From Anaerolineales bacterium (GTDB taxonomy: Bacteria > Chloroflexota > Anaerolineae > Anaerolineales > Villigracilaceae): a stretch of DNA of 64,000 nucleotides. Location of the stretch: contig JACKAV010000002.1 in assembly GCA_020634895.1 (NCBI GenBank), positions 310,001-374,000 on the forward strand, written 5' to 3'. The position numbers were made by a program, and so were the translations under genes. Below the pieces are notes generated by a model, which did no database searches, was not told the DNA's origin, and saw only the letters and a program-made list of their open reading frames with translations. The stretch's first letter is position 1, and each line of letters starts with the position of its first letter. Shown piece by piece: positions 48,863 through 58,363 of the stretch.

Positions 48863-51334
48863 CTATTCGCTGGCGATCTGCTTCCCGTAGCGTTTCGCCA
48901 ATTCCCGTCTCAACACCTTCCCTATAAACGTTCGTGGAAATTCATCCATAAAGATCACAAAACGCGGAACCAAATGCGGCGGAAGCCGGCGTTTGCAATA
49001 TCCGATCACCGATTCGGCGCTCGGCTTTTCCCTGCCAGCAATGACGAACGCGAATGGATGTCCCGCCACGGCGACGACAGCCACTTCCTTCACCTGCGGT
49101 ATCTCGTAGATAACCTCCTCCACGTCGCGCGGGAAGGCTGGCTCCTTGCCGCCCTTCTCGGGATACCACATGTCGGCTTTACGCGCGATAATCCGGCAAA
49201 AACCCTCTTCGTCCATTTGTGCCACATCGCCGGTTAACAGCCAGCCATCTTCGGTGATGACTTCTTTTGTGGCGGCATCATTCTTCCAATATCCCATCAT
49301 CACCTGCGGACCGCGCACGGCAAGCTCGCCGATCTGACCCGGCTCTACTTCCTTGCGACCCGTTCCCAAGTCCACAACGACTGCTTCAGTGGATGGAAGC
49401 GGAACGCCGATCGTTCCCAGCCGACGGTTTTTTCCAAGCGGGTTGGCGTGGGTCACAGGTGAGGCTTCGGTTAGTCCATAACCCTCCACCAGCTTCCCTT
49501 TGGTCAGTTTTTCAAACGCCTCCTGAACCTCCACAGGCAAGGGCGCGGATCCGCTGATGCAGGCTTTGATCGATCCAACTCCATATCTCCGCACACGCGG
49601 AAAATTATTGATGGCAACGAACATGCTTGGCGAGCCAGGGAAGATGGTAGGTCTATATTTTTTAACTGTTTTCAATACATCCAAGGTCTGGAATTGCGGT
49701 TTGAGAATCAACGCCGCCCCAACAGAGACAGGCACATTCATGGCGGCTGTCATGCCGTAACTATGAAAGAAAGGAGCAACACAAAGGAAACGTTCCTTTC
49801 CTTCCTCGGCGTCTGGCAGCCAATGACGGGTCTGCAGCGCGTTGGCAACCAGATTTCGGTGCGACAACATCACACCCTTCGAAAGTGCGGTCGTACCGCC
49901 CGTGTAAATAATGACAGCCATATCATTCGGCTGGATATCCACTGCGGGAGATTTGCGGTCATGCTGGGCAAGCCAGCGATTCCAATGCAGGGCATTGCGG
50001 AAATCCAAGCCGCGGTTGCGCCAGCGGGAAAGCCAATATTTGAAGAATGAAAGATATTGCCCGGGGTCGGTCAACACCACATGCGGAACGCCCGCAGAAT
50101 CCTGAATCTGCTTCGCCAGCCCCGCCCAGGTGGTCATCGTCACTAAAACACTGGCATCTGCTTCTTTTACCTGACGGATCAACTCCTCCGGCTCGGTCAT
50201 GGGCGGAATCAAAACCGCTGTGCAGCCAGCCTTCAACGTGCCGTAATACCCGATCACCATTTGCGGGATATTCGGCAAAAGCAATACCACGCGTGCACCT
50301 CGCCCAATTCCCTGCGCCAGAAGCGCATTGGCAAAGCGGTTGACTTCATGATTCAAAGCACGATACGTCAGCTTAGCGCCTTCGAAAAATATGGCGGGGC
50401 GATTCGGGAAACGGCGCACCGCAGAACGCAAAAGGTGATGCGCGGGAATGCGCGGAGTATCCACAGTATATGGCACGCCTTCTTCATAATGGTTGAGCCA
50501 CGTCCGCTCGCGTTTCAAGTCATCGCGCTGGGTTCTCGGAGCGACAAAGGACTGGTCACGCCACGTTTTTTTGGAGTCGCCCTTCAGAAAGTTGGTGATG
50601 GCTCTGTCGACTGCTTCACGCCTCTCAAGCATGACCATGTGGCCTGATACGCCGATATCGACATCTTCCGCATCTGGAATCGAACCTGCCACCTTCTCAA
50701 AAAGCGGACGGTCGAAAACGATGTCGCGATGTCCGCGTATGACCAGCGTCGGCATGCTCAACTGCGCGAACTTGTCCCATCCGCGCCATGAAGCCATATT
50801 GCTGTGATAGAACTCCCGCAGCGCATGAGGCGGAGCGTGCAGCCATCGGCGTGTAAAAGGTCCAACGAATCGCAAAACCGTGGAAGGCAGGTTCAGCCCA
50901 AGCCTGAACAGCGGGCTCAGTCTGAACTCCCCTGCAGTGGCGATAATGATCAATTTTTCAACATGGTCGGGGTGGTTAAGGGCATAGTCGGTCACTACGG
51001 CGCCGCCGAAGGAATGTCCCACCAAAATGAACGGCGTGGATACTTTCAACTGGGTCAGGGCAGTTTCAAGGTCCAGTTGGATGCGCGGCATATCGTAGCC
51101 AGTGGATGGCTTATCGGAGAGTCCGTGTCCGCGCAAGTCCAGCGCAATGACGCGGTTGTCCATCGCGAACTTTTGCATCTGGTACTGCCACTGTTCCGCC
51201 TTGCCACCAAAGCCGTGAATGAAAACGATGGTGCGTTTTGGGCGTTCCGGCGAAACGTCGATGGCGGAGAGCCGCACAAGCGGATCAGATGAAATTCGTA
51301 CTTCGTAGCGGTAGAGGTCGAAGTCTATGTCCAT
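48863..51334 (-). CDS. Fusion of an alpha/beta hydrolase and an acyl-CoA ligase
   Basis: Residues 1-255 are an alpha/beta hydrolase: oxyanion HGFGGKAEQW, nucleophile Ser108 in GHSFGG, Asp204 and His232. Residues 290-823 are a long-chain acyl-CoA ligase (ANL family) with the P-loop IIYTGGTTALSKG (475-487), the GYGLTEASPVTHANP motif, the WLLTGD hinge region and the C-terminal catalytic Lys in FIGKVLRREL. The unit may cleave an acyl ester or thioester and re-activate the fatty acid. OleB-OleC olefin enzymes have the same domain order but this ligase half looks like FadD. Confidence 0.85.
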   Translation of the reverse strand: MDIDFDLYRYEVRISSDPLVRLSAIDVSPERPKRTIVFIHGFGGKAEQWQYQMQKFAMDNRVIALDLRGHGLSDKPSTGYDMPRIQLDLETALTQLKVSTPFILVGHSFGGAVVTDYALNHPDHVEKLIIIATAGEFRLSPLFRLGLNLPSTVLRFVGPFTRRWLHAPPHALREFYHSNMASWRGWDKFAQLSMPTLVIRGHRDIVFDRPLFEKVAGSIPDAEDVDIGVSGHMVMLERREAVDRAITNFLKGDSKKTWRDQSFVAPRTQRDDLKRERTWLNHYEEGVPYTVDTPRIPAHHLLRSAVRRFPNRPAIFFEGAKLTYRALNHEVNRFANALLAQGIGRGARVVLLLPNIPQMVIGYYGTLKAGCTAVLIPPMTEPEELIRQVKEADASVLVTMTTWAGLAKQIQDSAGVPHVVLTDPGQYLSFFKYWLSRWRNRGLDFRNALHWNRWLAQHDRKSPAVDIQPNDMAVIIYTGGTTALSKGVMLSHRNLVANALQTRHWLPDAEEGKERFLCVAPFFHSYGMTAAMNVPVSVGAALILKPQFQTLDVLKTVKKYRPTIFPGSPSMFVAINNFPRVRRYGVGSIKACISGSAPLPVEVQEAFEKLTKGKLVEGYGLTEASPVTHANPLGKNRRLGTIGVPLPSTEAVVVDLGTGRKEVEPGQIGELAVRGPQVMMGYWKNDAATKEVITEDGWLLTGDVAQMDEEGFCRIIARKADMWYPEKGGKEPAFPRDVEEVIYEIPQVKEVAVVAVAGHPFAFVIAGREKPSAESVIGYCKRRLPPHLVPRFVIFMDEFPRTFIGKVLRRELAKRYGKQIASE

Positions 51335-51474
51335 TGAAAAAGTTTACATGAATGGGGGGTGAATGTCAATTTACCAAAACTACCAATACTAGATAATCCA
51401 AGTTGCCGCCTTGAGAGCAGATTACATTTCAAGGTAAAATCCCAAATATCTAAAATCCATTTTGGAGAACCAAT

Positions 51475-51801
51475 ATGAGCATCGAAAAAGCGGTTGAAGC
51501 CATCATCCGTGAGGCGCAGGAACGGGGCGATTTTGACAACCTCAAAGGCAAGGGACAGCCCATTGATCTCAACGCTTATTTCGAGACACCGGAAGACCTG
51601 CGGCTGGCATATTCAGCCTTGAAGAACGCCGGTGTCGTTTCTGCGGAAGTGGAGCTTTTGCAGGAAATCGCTGAATTAAAAGAACGGCTTACCATCACAT
51701 ACGAGGAAAGCCAGCGCAGCCGCATCAAAAAATTGATCCAGGACAAGCAAATGCAGTTCAATATCATGATGGAGCGCCAGAAAAAACATAGAAAAGGTTA
51801 A
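51475..51801 (+). CDS. DUF1992/DnaJ-homologue C28-type protein
   Basis: The 108-residue protein has the DUF1992 signature: IREAQERGDFDNLKGKGQPI followed by PEDLRLAYSALKNAGVVSAEVELLQEI. This family occurs as small stand-alone bacterial proteins and as part of eukaryotic DNAJC28. It is all-helical and cytoplasmic. TTGGAGAACCA precedes the ATG. Function is unknown. Confidence 0.88.
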   Translation: MSIEKAVEAIIREAQERGDFDNLKGKGQPIDLNAYFETPEDLRLAYSALKNAGVVSAEVELLQEIAELKERLTITYEESQRSRIKKLIQDKQMQFNIMMERQKKHRKG

Positions 51802-51822
51802 CAAAACCGGGCGCGCCATTCT

Positions 51823-51851
51823 TTGACAAATCCCCCCCGCCCTGCTATACT
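51823..51851 (+). promoter_or_regulatory. Strong promoter of the RNase J transcript
   Basis: TTGACA (51823-51828), a 17-bp spacer and TATACT (51846-51851) form a near-consensus sigma-70 promoter. Transcription should start near 51858, leaving a leader of about 270 bases before rnj. Confidence 0.85.
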
Positions 51852-51857
51852 TTCACC

Positions 51858-52130
51858 CAGTTAGTTGACTTTTCCTGTCGTTTTCGGCAGTTTGTTTGAG
51901 GACAATCGTGTTTTTACCTGGACCGATCTTCGCGAGCAAGTCAGCGAAGGTCTTTTTTATTTACCTGAGGGAAAGACCTTTCACCAATCCGACGATAAAC
52001 CAATAATTGGGATTCTGGAAATTCCAGCCCTGCGCATTCATACATTGGCGCGTCGGCAACCTAACTTTGACTTTAACCGCATAGGCGGTTTTACAAATTT
52101 TTGAAATCTGTGAGGTATACAGAAAATTAT
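51858..52130 (+). ncRNA. Long structured leader of the RNase J gene
   Basis: This 273-base stretch has no convincing gene. It holds AAGGTCTTT/AAAGACCTT (51947-51955 with 51972-51980), then CCGACG/CGTCGG (51989-51994 with 52051-52056) enclosing smaller hairpins such as CTGGAA/TTCCAG, and ends with AACCGC/GCGGTT (52075-52080 with 52085-52090) followed by a T-rich tract, which looks like a terminator 29 bases before the ATG. It could be an attenuated leader or an upstream small RNA. No known riboswitch signature was recognised. Confidence 0.5.
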
Positions 52131-53774
52131 ATGAGTAAAAAGAATAGATTAAGAATTATCCCGCTCGGGGGGCTGGGCGAAGTGGGAAAGAACATGATGG
52201 CGTACGAGTACGGCAAGGACATCATCGTGGTCGATGCCGGTATCATGTTCCCAAAAAACGATATGCTGGGTGTGGATTACATCATCCCAGACTTCGAATA
52301 TTTAAAGAAACGTGCAGACAAGGTCCTGGGTTTGTTCATCACGCATGGACACGAAGACCACATTGGCGCCATTCAACATTTTATTGAAGACATCAATGTG
52401 CCGGTTTACGCCACTCCCCTCACCCGCGGACTGATCGAAGCCAAACTGCATCGCAACGGCTCCCAGCACAAGGCGCAGATGAAAACTGTGCAGGCGGGCG
52501 GCGCGACCAAGATCGGTCCTTTCACCATCGAATATTTCCACGTCAGCCACTCCATTCCGGATGCAGTCGGGCTGGGAATTACCACTCCGGCTGGATTGGT
52601 CGTCCATATGAGCGACTTCAAATTCGATCACACTCCCGTGGACGGCTGGCCCACCGATTTTGCCAAACTCTCTGAGTTTGCGAATCGCGGCGTGGACCTG
52701 CTGCTTTCAGACTCCACCAACGCGGAACGCCCCGGTTGGACACCATCCGAAAAAGTGATCGGTCCCGCCTTCGACAAGGTCTTTGCCGAAGCCAAAGGAC
52801 GCGTGATTATCGCCACATTTGCTTCGCTCATTTCACGCGTGCAGCAAGTCGCAGACGCCGCCGCAAAACATGGACGCAAAATGGCATTGGCGGGTCCCAG
52901 CATGGTGGATAACGTCAAGATCGCCCGCAAGATGAAATATCTCAACATCCCCGATGAAGTGATCGTTCCCATCGAACAGGCATTGAACATGCAGAACCAT
53001 AAAGTGGTCATCATGTGTACCGGTTCACAGGGTGAACCTTCATCCATTGTAGGGCGTCTCTCGGCAGGCACGAACCGTCAGTTCGACCTCAAAGAGGGCG
53101 ACACAGTTGTTCTTTCTTCACATCCCATTCCCGGCAACGAAGAAACCATCAGCAAGACGATCAACCGTCTGCTGAGACGAGGCGCGAAAGTCGTCCATGA
53201 TGGCATCGCCCCGATCCACGTTTCCGGTCACGCCGCGCAGGAAGAGCAAAAGCTGCTCATCAACCTCGTCCGCCCGAAACATTTCATGTCCATTCACGGC
53301 GAACTGCGCCAGCTTATGCGTCACGCCGAACTTGCCCAACAGCTTGGCATCGACCCCAAAGACACCATCGTCGTTGAGAACGGGCAGGTTGTGGAATTGA
53401 TCGGCAAGAAGGTTGTGCTCGGCGAACGCATCCCCGGCGATTATGTTTTCGTCACCGGCGAATCCATCGGCGACATCGACTACGGCGTCATGCGCGAACG
53501 CAGCCAGCTTGCCCGCAACGGCATCCTGCTCATCGATATCAGCATCGACAAACTCACCCGCCGCCTGCGCCACGACCCCGAGATCATCACGCGCGGTTTC
53601 GTCTCTCCGGAAGATGCAGAAACCCTTCTGCCAGAAATCCGCAAGCTCGTCCTGCGCATGGTCCACGATGACGGCTTCGACGATGAAAAAGATATCATCA
53701 ACGCAGTAAAAAGCTACCTGCATCAACAAACCAAACGCAGACCCATGGTCTTCGTCACATTGAGCAAAGCATAA
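52131..53774 (+). CDS. rnj: Ribonuclease J
   Basis: The ATG at 52131 (MSKKNRLRII) is chosen because the upstream 30 bases lack family sequence. The 547-residue enzyme is of normal RNase J length: PLGGLGEVGKNM, metal motif THGHEDHIG, FHVSHSIPDAVG, LLLSDSTNAERPG, TGSQGEP (beta-CASP motif) and RPKHFMSIHGE. It acts as 5'-to-3' exonuclease and endonuclease in mRNA turnover and rRNA maturation. Only a weak GAGG lies upstream, so translation may depend on the leader structure. Confidence 0.95.
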   Translation: MSKKNRLRIIPLGGLGEVGKNMMAYEYGKDIIVVDAGIMFPKNDMLGVDYIIPDFEYLKKRADKVLGLFITHGHEDHIGAIQHFIEDINVPVYATPLTRGLIEAKLHRNGSQHKAQMKTVQAGGATKIGPFTIEYFHVSHSIPDAVGLGITTPAGLVVHMSDFKFDHTPVDGWPTDFAKLSEFANRGVDLLLSDSTNAERPGWTPSEKVIGPAFDKVFAEAKGRVIIATFASLISRVQQVADAAAKHGRKMALAGPSMVDNVKIARKMKYLNIPDEVIVPIEQALNMQNHKVVIMCTGSQGEPSSIVGRLSAGTNRQFDLKEGDTVVLSSHPIPGNEETISKTINRLLRRGAKVVHDGIAPIHVSGHAAQEEQKLLINLVRPKHFMSIHGELRQLMRHAELAQQLGIDPKDTIVVENGQVVELIGKKVVLGERIPGDYVFVTGESIGDIDYGVMRERSQLARNGILLIDISIDKLTRRLRHDPEIITRGFVSPEDAETLLPEIRKLVLRMVHDDGFDDEKDIINAVKSYLHQQTKRRPMVFVTLSKA

Positions 53775-53778
53775 ACAA

Positions 53779-53806
53779 AAATGACCGTCGCAAGGCGGTC
53801 ATTTTA
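53779..53806. terminator. Bidirectional intrinsic terminator
   Basis: AAAATGACCG (53779-53788) pairs with CGGTCATTTT (53797-53806). It ends rnj and overlaps the last codons of convergent mutY. Confidence 0.88.
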
Positions 53807-54833
53807 TTTGGCGGGCGATCTGCCTGTCCACTTTCCCCATCGGGAAATCTTCAAGTTCATCAAGCTTCACCCATTTCAAATTTTTATTTTTCGGGATTGA
53901 AATCTTCGCGCATAAGAACGGATAAACCGTGACTCGAAAATGGCTATAGGCGTGTTCGACGACTTGCAGCGCCTCTTTCTTCCTAACCTGTATTTGGGTT
54001 GCTGCTCTCAGACTTTTAACCAACACCTTTGCCGGGTCGCCATCTATTCTTGCATTCGGAAACTCCCACATCCCGCCTAACAACCCATCCGCCGGGCGTT
54101 GACTCAACAACACGCGCCCGCGTTCCACGATCACTGCCGCCGCATGGACATACGAAGGAATCGCCTTTTTCGGCTTCAATACCGGACGCTGTTCCTGAGT
54201 TCCATTTTCACGCGCCTTGCAATATTTCATCAGCGGGCACAGCAAACAACGTGGGTTTTTAGGCAGGCAGATCGTCGCGCCCAGGTCCATCAACGCCTGG
54301 TTGTAATCACCAGCTTTTCCCTTTGGCAGGTTCTGCGCCGCCAACTCCCACAGCTTTTCCTCACCAGATGGCGAGTCCGCGAATTCAGTCACATCGAAGA
54401 GACGGGAAAACACACGCCGCAAATTTCCGTCCAAAGTGGGCACATCCATGCCAAACGCCATCGACGCGATCGCGCCAACCGTATAACGACCAATTCCCGG
54501 CAGACTTCGCAACTCTTCCAGATCGCGCGGAAGTTCGCCGCCATATTTTTCAACGATCGCCCTGGCAGCTTTATGCAAATTACGCGCCCGGCTGTAATAG
54601 CCAAGCCCCTCCCATGCATTGAGAACGGACTGTTCACTGGCAGCCGCTAATTCCTTCACAGAAGGAAATAACTTCATCCACTTTTCGAAATAGGGAATGA
54701 CCGTATCCACCCGCGTTTGTTGAAGCATGATCTCCGAAACCCAAACGGCATACGGGTCGGGGTGGTCGCGCCAGGGGAGAGTCCGCTTTTGTTGGTCGTA
54801 CCAATTCAAGAGTGAGGTCGTGAGGCGGTTCAT
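53799..54833 (-). CDS. mutY: A/G-specific adenine DNA glycosylase
   Basis: The 344-residue protein is normal for MutY, which removes A opposite 8-oxoguanine. Catalytic Glu34 is in SEIMLQQTRV and Asp135 in TLDGNLRRVFSR. The helix-hairpin-helix is LPGIGRYTVGAIAS, and the 4Fe-4S cluster ligands are Cys189, 196, 199 and 205. A C-terminal Nudix-like domain (about 225-344, LLGGMWEFP) recognises 8-oxoguanine. The start lies four bases after the stop of the upstream glycosyltransferase gene. Confidence 0.95.
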   Translation of the reverse strand: MNRLTTSLLNWYDQQKRTLPWRDHPDPYAVWVSEIMLQQTRVDTVIPYFEKWMKLFPSVKELAAASEQSVLNAWEGLGYYSRARNLHKAARAIVEKYGGELPRDLEELRSLPGIGRYTVGAIASMAFGMDVPTLDGNLRRVFSRLFDVTEFADSPSGEEKLWELAAQNLPKGKAGDYNQALMDLGATICLPKNPRCLLCPLMKYCKARENGTQEQRPVLKPKKAIPSYVHAAAVIVERGRVLLSQRPADGLLGGMWEFPNARIDGDPAKVLVKSLRAATQIQVRKKEALQVVEHAYSHFRVTVYPFLCAKISIPKNKNLKWVKLDELEDFPMGKVDRQIARQIK

Positions 54834-54837
54834 CGAT

Positions 54838-57255
54838 CTAGGGACAGGGTTCAGTCAGAGGTGCGTTTTGATAGGAGCGGTCGCCAAAGTCAACCACGCG
54901 GGCAACGAAAACGTCACCGTCTGAACAAGCCAAAACAATAGCGTCAGCGCCTTGGGGGAAGTCAAGAAGTTCTTTGGTTGGGAAGATCAAATTTTGATGA
55001 TTCCCTCCAATGAGAAGAAAACCGATGCGCGGGAAATCCCTTTTGGCATACGCGGGCCAGGGATTGGCAGATGCCAACCCATCATCCTTCCAATACATAC
55101 GCGGATAAAGCAAACGCCCTTCCAATAAAACCGCATTCGGCTGCGACAAAAACGATTCAACTTCATCTCTCGTATAACCATCAGATTCGAGTTTGGCGAT
55201 CAAGTCATCTTTTGTTAACGTGAACTGCGGCTTCACGAAGCTTTCCGCAAGCCAGGGCAGAGAGCCAATAAAGACAAAAGCTAAAACTGGAATAAAAGTT
55301 GCGAGTCGCACATCCGCAAAGCGGATAACGGTTGGAACTGACATCTCATATTGGCTGAAAACATCCTTCGCCTTCGCACCGAAGAACAAAATCAATCCAC
55401 CCGCAAGCTCAATTAAACCGATACCAAAATAGAAGTAAAACACCCAGTCAATGGGCAGGTTATAACGCCAACTGGAAAAGCGGGCGATTCCATTCGAGAG
55501 AGCGTACCCCAAATTGAACGCAATCGGGACCAACGCCAGCCATTTCATCCGCCGCCACGCAGCTCCCAAACCGACAGCGATCACCAGCAAATAAATAATG
55601 ACGAGAACGAGGTTATACCATTCAAGTGTGCCATCCCAACCGACCCAATACAAATTGACCGGTTCCTGAAAACCGTTAAACGGCTTGATAAGAGGCATTG
55701 CAAGCAAGCCACCGATCTCGGTATTCAAAAAATGGGACGTAATGAAGTTCGCAACATAGGCGGGATTTTCGAGCGTGAAAGAAATAATCCGTTCGCGTAC
55801 ACTGTCAGTTTCGGGGTTGAATTGACTGAGGTCAAGATTGCCAGTGAAGGAGTATTGACTGTAAATCACTGCCACCTGCATGGGATCGTCGAACGAAAAT
55901 TGCCCGGTAATCCTATAGTTATGCGTCAACCACGGCAGGACGGTGAGAAGCATGGCGGCGGCAAAAACGATCCCTGCCTTGATCCATTCGCCCCATTTGA
56001 AGTTCATAACCAACAAAACGAGGATGAACAAAAACGGCAGCGTCAGCGTGGACTGGGTACGGAAAAGCAGAAACAAGCCAAACGCGCCGCCAGCGACCAG
56101 CGTGGAACGCAGGTCACGCCGTTCGAGCCACCAGATGACGACCAGAGAGATCAGAACGACACTGAACGCGGTCGGAAAATCGGTGGTGAGCATCTTTGAA
56201 TTCGCTACGCGGGTATTCGAAGCAATCCATAATCCCGTGTATTCGCGGAAAATGGCGAACAGGGCAACCGTCACACCGGCGGCGGGGGAATGTAATTTCT
56301 TCGCCAGAAAATACAAGGCAACCGGAAATAAAGCCAGCACCAAAGTCTGCGCTGCAATGATGGCAGGATAATTTTGACCAAAAAGGAAATGCAAAATCGC
56401 GAGGAAGGTCACATACAGCGGACGGGGCGGAATGCCGCCGAAATAGTCCGCGCCGATGAGCAGGCTTTGAGAGAGGAAATCATAATATCCCGCATCGGAA
56501 TACGGCAGCGGCATATTCGTCGGTGGAGAGATGGGAGAATAAAAGCTGTTGGCTAAAGTCGAGAGGGGAACACTAAGCCAGAGGATCGCGCCCACGAGAT
56601 ATAAAGCAAGGGGGAAAAAACGTGTAGCTTTGTTCTTTGGGTACAAAATAGAATACAGCAGAACAGAAAAACTGATGATGAGCGAAAGGATAAACTGCCA
56701 ACCCTGAATCGCAACGCCGGGTTCGCCCCAGTAGGCAGTATCAGGCGTCACACCAATTTTTGTGATCGAGACAAAAATAAGAACGAGTAGAAGAACAACA
56801 AAGAACGGAAATGCCGAAAGGTATATTGGCTTTTGTTCGGTCCACGCGACAGAATGGAATCCATTTTTGAGAACGAGAAGATAGATCGTTGCTTCGAAAA
56901 GAATGAAGAAAAAAAGCCACAACAGCGGACTCATCCGCTCGTAGTATGGCAGGAGTCGCTCCGGGTTGAGATAACGCAAAAGGAACAGGACCAAGCCGAA
57001 TGTCAGGGAAAGAAGCGCGGAGGTCAAAATGACCGGCGTGGTGACAAACTGTTCGAAGCGTGAATGGTTCTGGCGGGATAAAAGCCCCAATCCAATTCCC
57101 CCAATAACGATAACAGCCATCACGCCGAGCAGGGCAAGGCGCGCAAGGGAAAGCCCTTCGGATGGAACACGAAGAAGCGCAACAATGGCAATCAGAGACT
57201 GAAATGCCGCGGCGAAGAAAAACCACGGCAGGCTGTTGAAAGATTTATTTTGCAT
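54838..57255 (-). CDS. Polytopic GT-C-type glycosyltransferase
   Basis: The 805-residue membrane protein has about 17-20 hydrophobic helices. The middle part (PYSDAGYYDFLSQSLLIGADYFGGIPPRPLY) has the acidic loop and following helix pattern of GT39/PMT and ArnT-like enzymes that use lipid-linked sugars. The last ~150 residues (LTKDDLIAKLESDGYTRDEV, LYPRMYW) form a soluble extracytoplasmic domain. Donor and acceptor are unknown. It is flanked by small genes on the same strand and probably co-transcribed with mutY. Confidence 0.78.
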   Translation of the reverse strand: MQNKSFNSLPWFFFAAAFQSLIAIVALLRVPSEGLSLARLALLGVMAVIVIGGIGLGLLSRQNHSRFEQFVTTPVILTSALLSLTFGLVLFLLRYLNPERLLPYYERMSPLLWLFFFILFEATIYLLVLKNGFHSVAWTEQKPIYLSAFPFFVVLLLVLIFVSITKIGVTPDTAYWGEPGVAIQGWQFILSLIISFSVLLYSILYPKNKATRFFPLALYLVGAILWLSVPLSTLANSFYSPISPPTNMPLPYSDAGYYDFLSQSLLIGADYFGGIPPRPLYVTFLAILHFLFGQNYPAIIAAQTLVLALFPVALYFLAKKLHSPAAGVTVALFAIFREYTGLWIASNTRVANSKMLTTDFPTAFSVVLISLVVIWWLERRDLRSTLVAGGAFGLFLLFRTQSTLTLPFLFILVLLVMNFKWGEWIKAGIVFAAAMLLTVLPWLTHNYRITGQFSFDDPMQVAVIYSQYSFTGNLDLSQFNPETDSVRERIISFTLENPAYVANFITSHFLNTEIGGLLAMPLIKPFNGFQEPVNLYWVGWDGTLEWYNLVLVIIYLLVIAVGLGAAWRRMKWLALVPIAFNLGYALSNGIARFSSWRYNLPIDWVFYFYFGIGLIELAGGLILFFGAKAKDVFSQYEMSVPTVIRFADVRLATFIPVLAFVFIGSLPWLAESFVKPQFTLTKDDLIAKLESDGYTRDEVESFLSQPNAVLLEGRLLYPRMYWKDDGLASANPWPAYAKRDFPRIGFLLIGGNHQNLIFPTKELLDFPQGADAIVLACSDGDVFVARVVDFGDRSYQNAPLTEPCP

Positions 57256-57313
57256 GTTATTGGCAACAGACGAACATGGCTTTTAACCAATGTTCGTCCG
57301 TGTTCATCTGCGC

Positions 57314-57616
57314 TTAAAACTGAAACCCTGTGCGGGCTGGCACGACCTTGCAGGAATAGTTATTGACGTAGCCGAACAAGCGGTCTTGCAGCATGCCCCA
57401 CTCCGGAGAAGCAAGCACACGGCGCGCTTCAGAGGCATCGGCAGCAAGCAGACCAACCTGAATTTGCGGATACGAACCGTAAAGCGTTGCCCACGCTTCG
57501 GAAGGCTGCAAGCCGAGCCGCTGCACGCCGGGCACAAATTCACCAATGATGAATTCGAAATATTCCTGATCGCGTTCTGCCGCGATATCCCAGGTCATGA
57601 TCACTTTGACGGCCAT
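57314..57616 (-). CDS. Small alpha/beta protein, ferredoxin-like barrel
   Basis: The 100-residue protein (MAVKVIMTWDIAAERDQEYFEF ... LQDRLFGYVNNYSCKVVPAR) has the strand-helix-helix-strand pattern of dimeric alpha/beta barrel (ABM/NIPSNAP-like) proteins. It starts one base after the stop of the MBL-fold gene, showing co-translation. Function is unknown. Confidence 0.7.
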   Translation of the reverse strand: MAVKVIMTWDIAAERDQEYFEFIIGEFVPGVQRLGLQPSEAWATLYGSYPQIQVGLLAADASEARRVLASPEWGMLQDRLFGYVNNYSCKVVPARTGFQF

Positions 57617-57617
57617 A

Positions 57618-58265
57618 CTATCCTTTTTGGTAGTCGAGCACGACCACCTTTGTCTCCTGCGGCAACGAGGAACGGGTAACTTTCAACGACGGCTGCGATT
57701 CGATCTTGCCGAGCCCCATTTCCTTGAGGAACTTGCTCAACGATTCAAGCTTGATCTTGGCGGCGTCTGTGGAGTAATGCATGGGGATAACGAGATTCGG
57801 CTCGATGACACTGACCACTTCCGCGGCTTTGGCGGCGTTGAGACTGCTTCCGCCTCCCACCGGGATGAGGAGCACGTTGACCGTTCCCAGGGCTTCCACT
57901 TCACTTTGAGTGGGGACTTCCTGCATGTCGCCCAAGTGGGCAACGGTAATACCTTCATAATCGAACACATAGAGCGTGTTGCGGGTCTTGTCCTTGCTTT
58001 TTTTGCCGCCGCCCGCGGTCTGGACGGCTGTGATAAATACGCCGCCGATCTCGAACTCACCCGCCCCATCAATGACGTGTTCCGAGCCTTTTACTGCATC
58101 CAAATTGCTGTGACCGGGCGCATCGTGGCTGACGGTGACGATATCACCCTTCAGCTTGAGCGCATCATACCCGACAGCTTTATGATCAAACGGGTCGGTA
58201 ACAACGGTTGCGTAATTGCGTTCTGTCAATCTAAAACAAGAATGTCCATACCAGGTTATTTCCAT
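57618..58265 (-). CDS. Metallo-beta-lactamase-fold hydrolase (UPF0173-like)
   Basis: The 215-residue protein has ITWYGHSCFRL at the start, VTVSHDAPGHSN (in place of the classic HxHxDH), VAHLGDM and VIPMHYST, as in the compact MBL proteins of the Lactamase_B_3/UlaG-like type. It may bind one or two metals; the substrate is unknown. CAAAGGAGGC... on the minus strand gives a good ribosome-binding site a few bases before the ATG. Confidence 0.82.
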   Translation of the reverse strand: MEITWYGHSCFRLTERNYATVVTDPFDHKAVGYDALKLKGDIVTVSHDAPGHSNLDAVKGSEHVIDGAGEFEIGGVFITAVQTAGGGKKSKDKTRNTLYVFDYEGITVAHLGDMQEVPTQSEVEALGTVNVLLIPVGGGSSLNAAKAAEVVSVIEPNLVIPMHYSTDAAKIKLESLSKFLKEMGLGKIESQPSLKVTRSSLPQETKVVVLDYQKG

Positions 58266-58351
58266 GTAGCGTAAGCCTCCAAAGGAAATATTATACCCGA
58301 TGGAAGTTTGGGTGGTTTATATGCGAATTATTATAATATTTGGGCAATAGG

Positions 58352-58357
58352 TATAAT
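58352..58357 (+). promoter_or_regulatory. TATAAT box seven bases before the DMT transporter start
   Basis: A perfect TATAAT ends seven bases before the ATG at 58364, so transcription would begin at or next to the start codon. The -35 region (TATTAT) is poor. This suggests a leaderless mRNA. Confidence 0.45.
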
Positions 58358-58363
58358 CCTGCC

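Noticed and set aside
51865..52104. A 79-codon open frame in the RNase J leader
   Set aside because: No ribosome-binding site, the product resembles nothing, and the stretch is better explained by hairpins and a terminator-like element.
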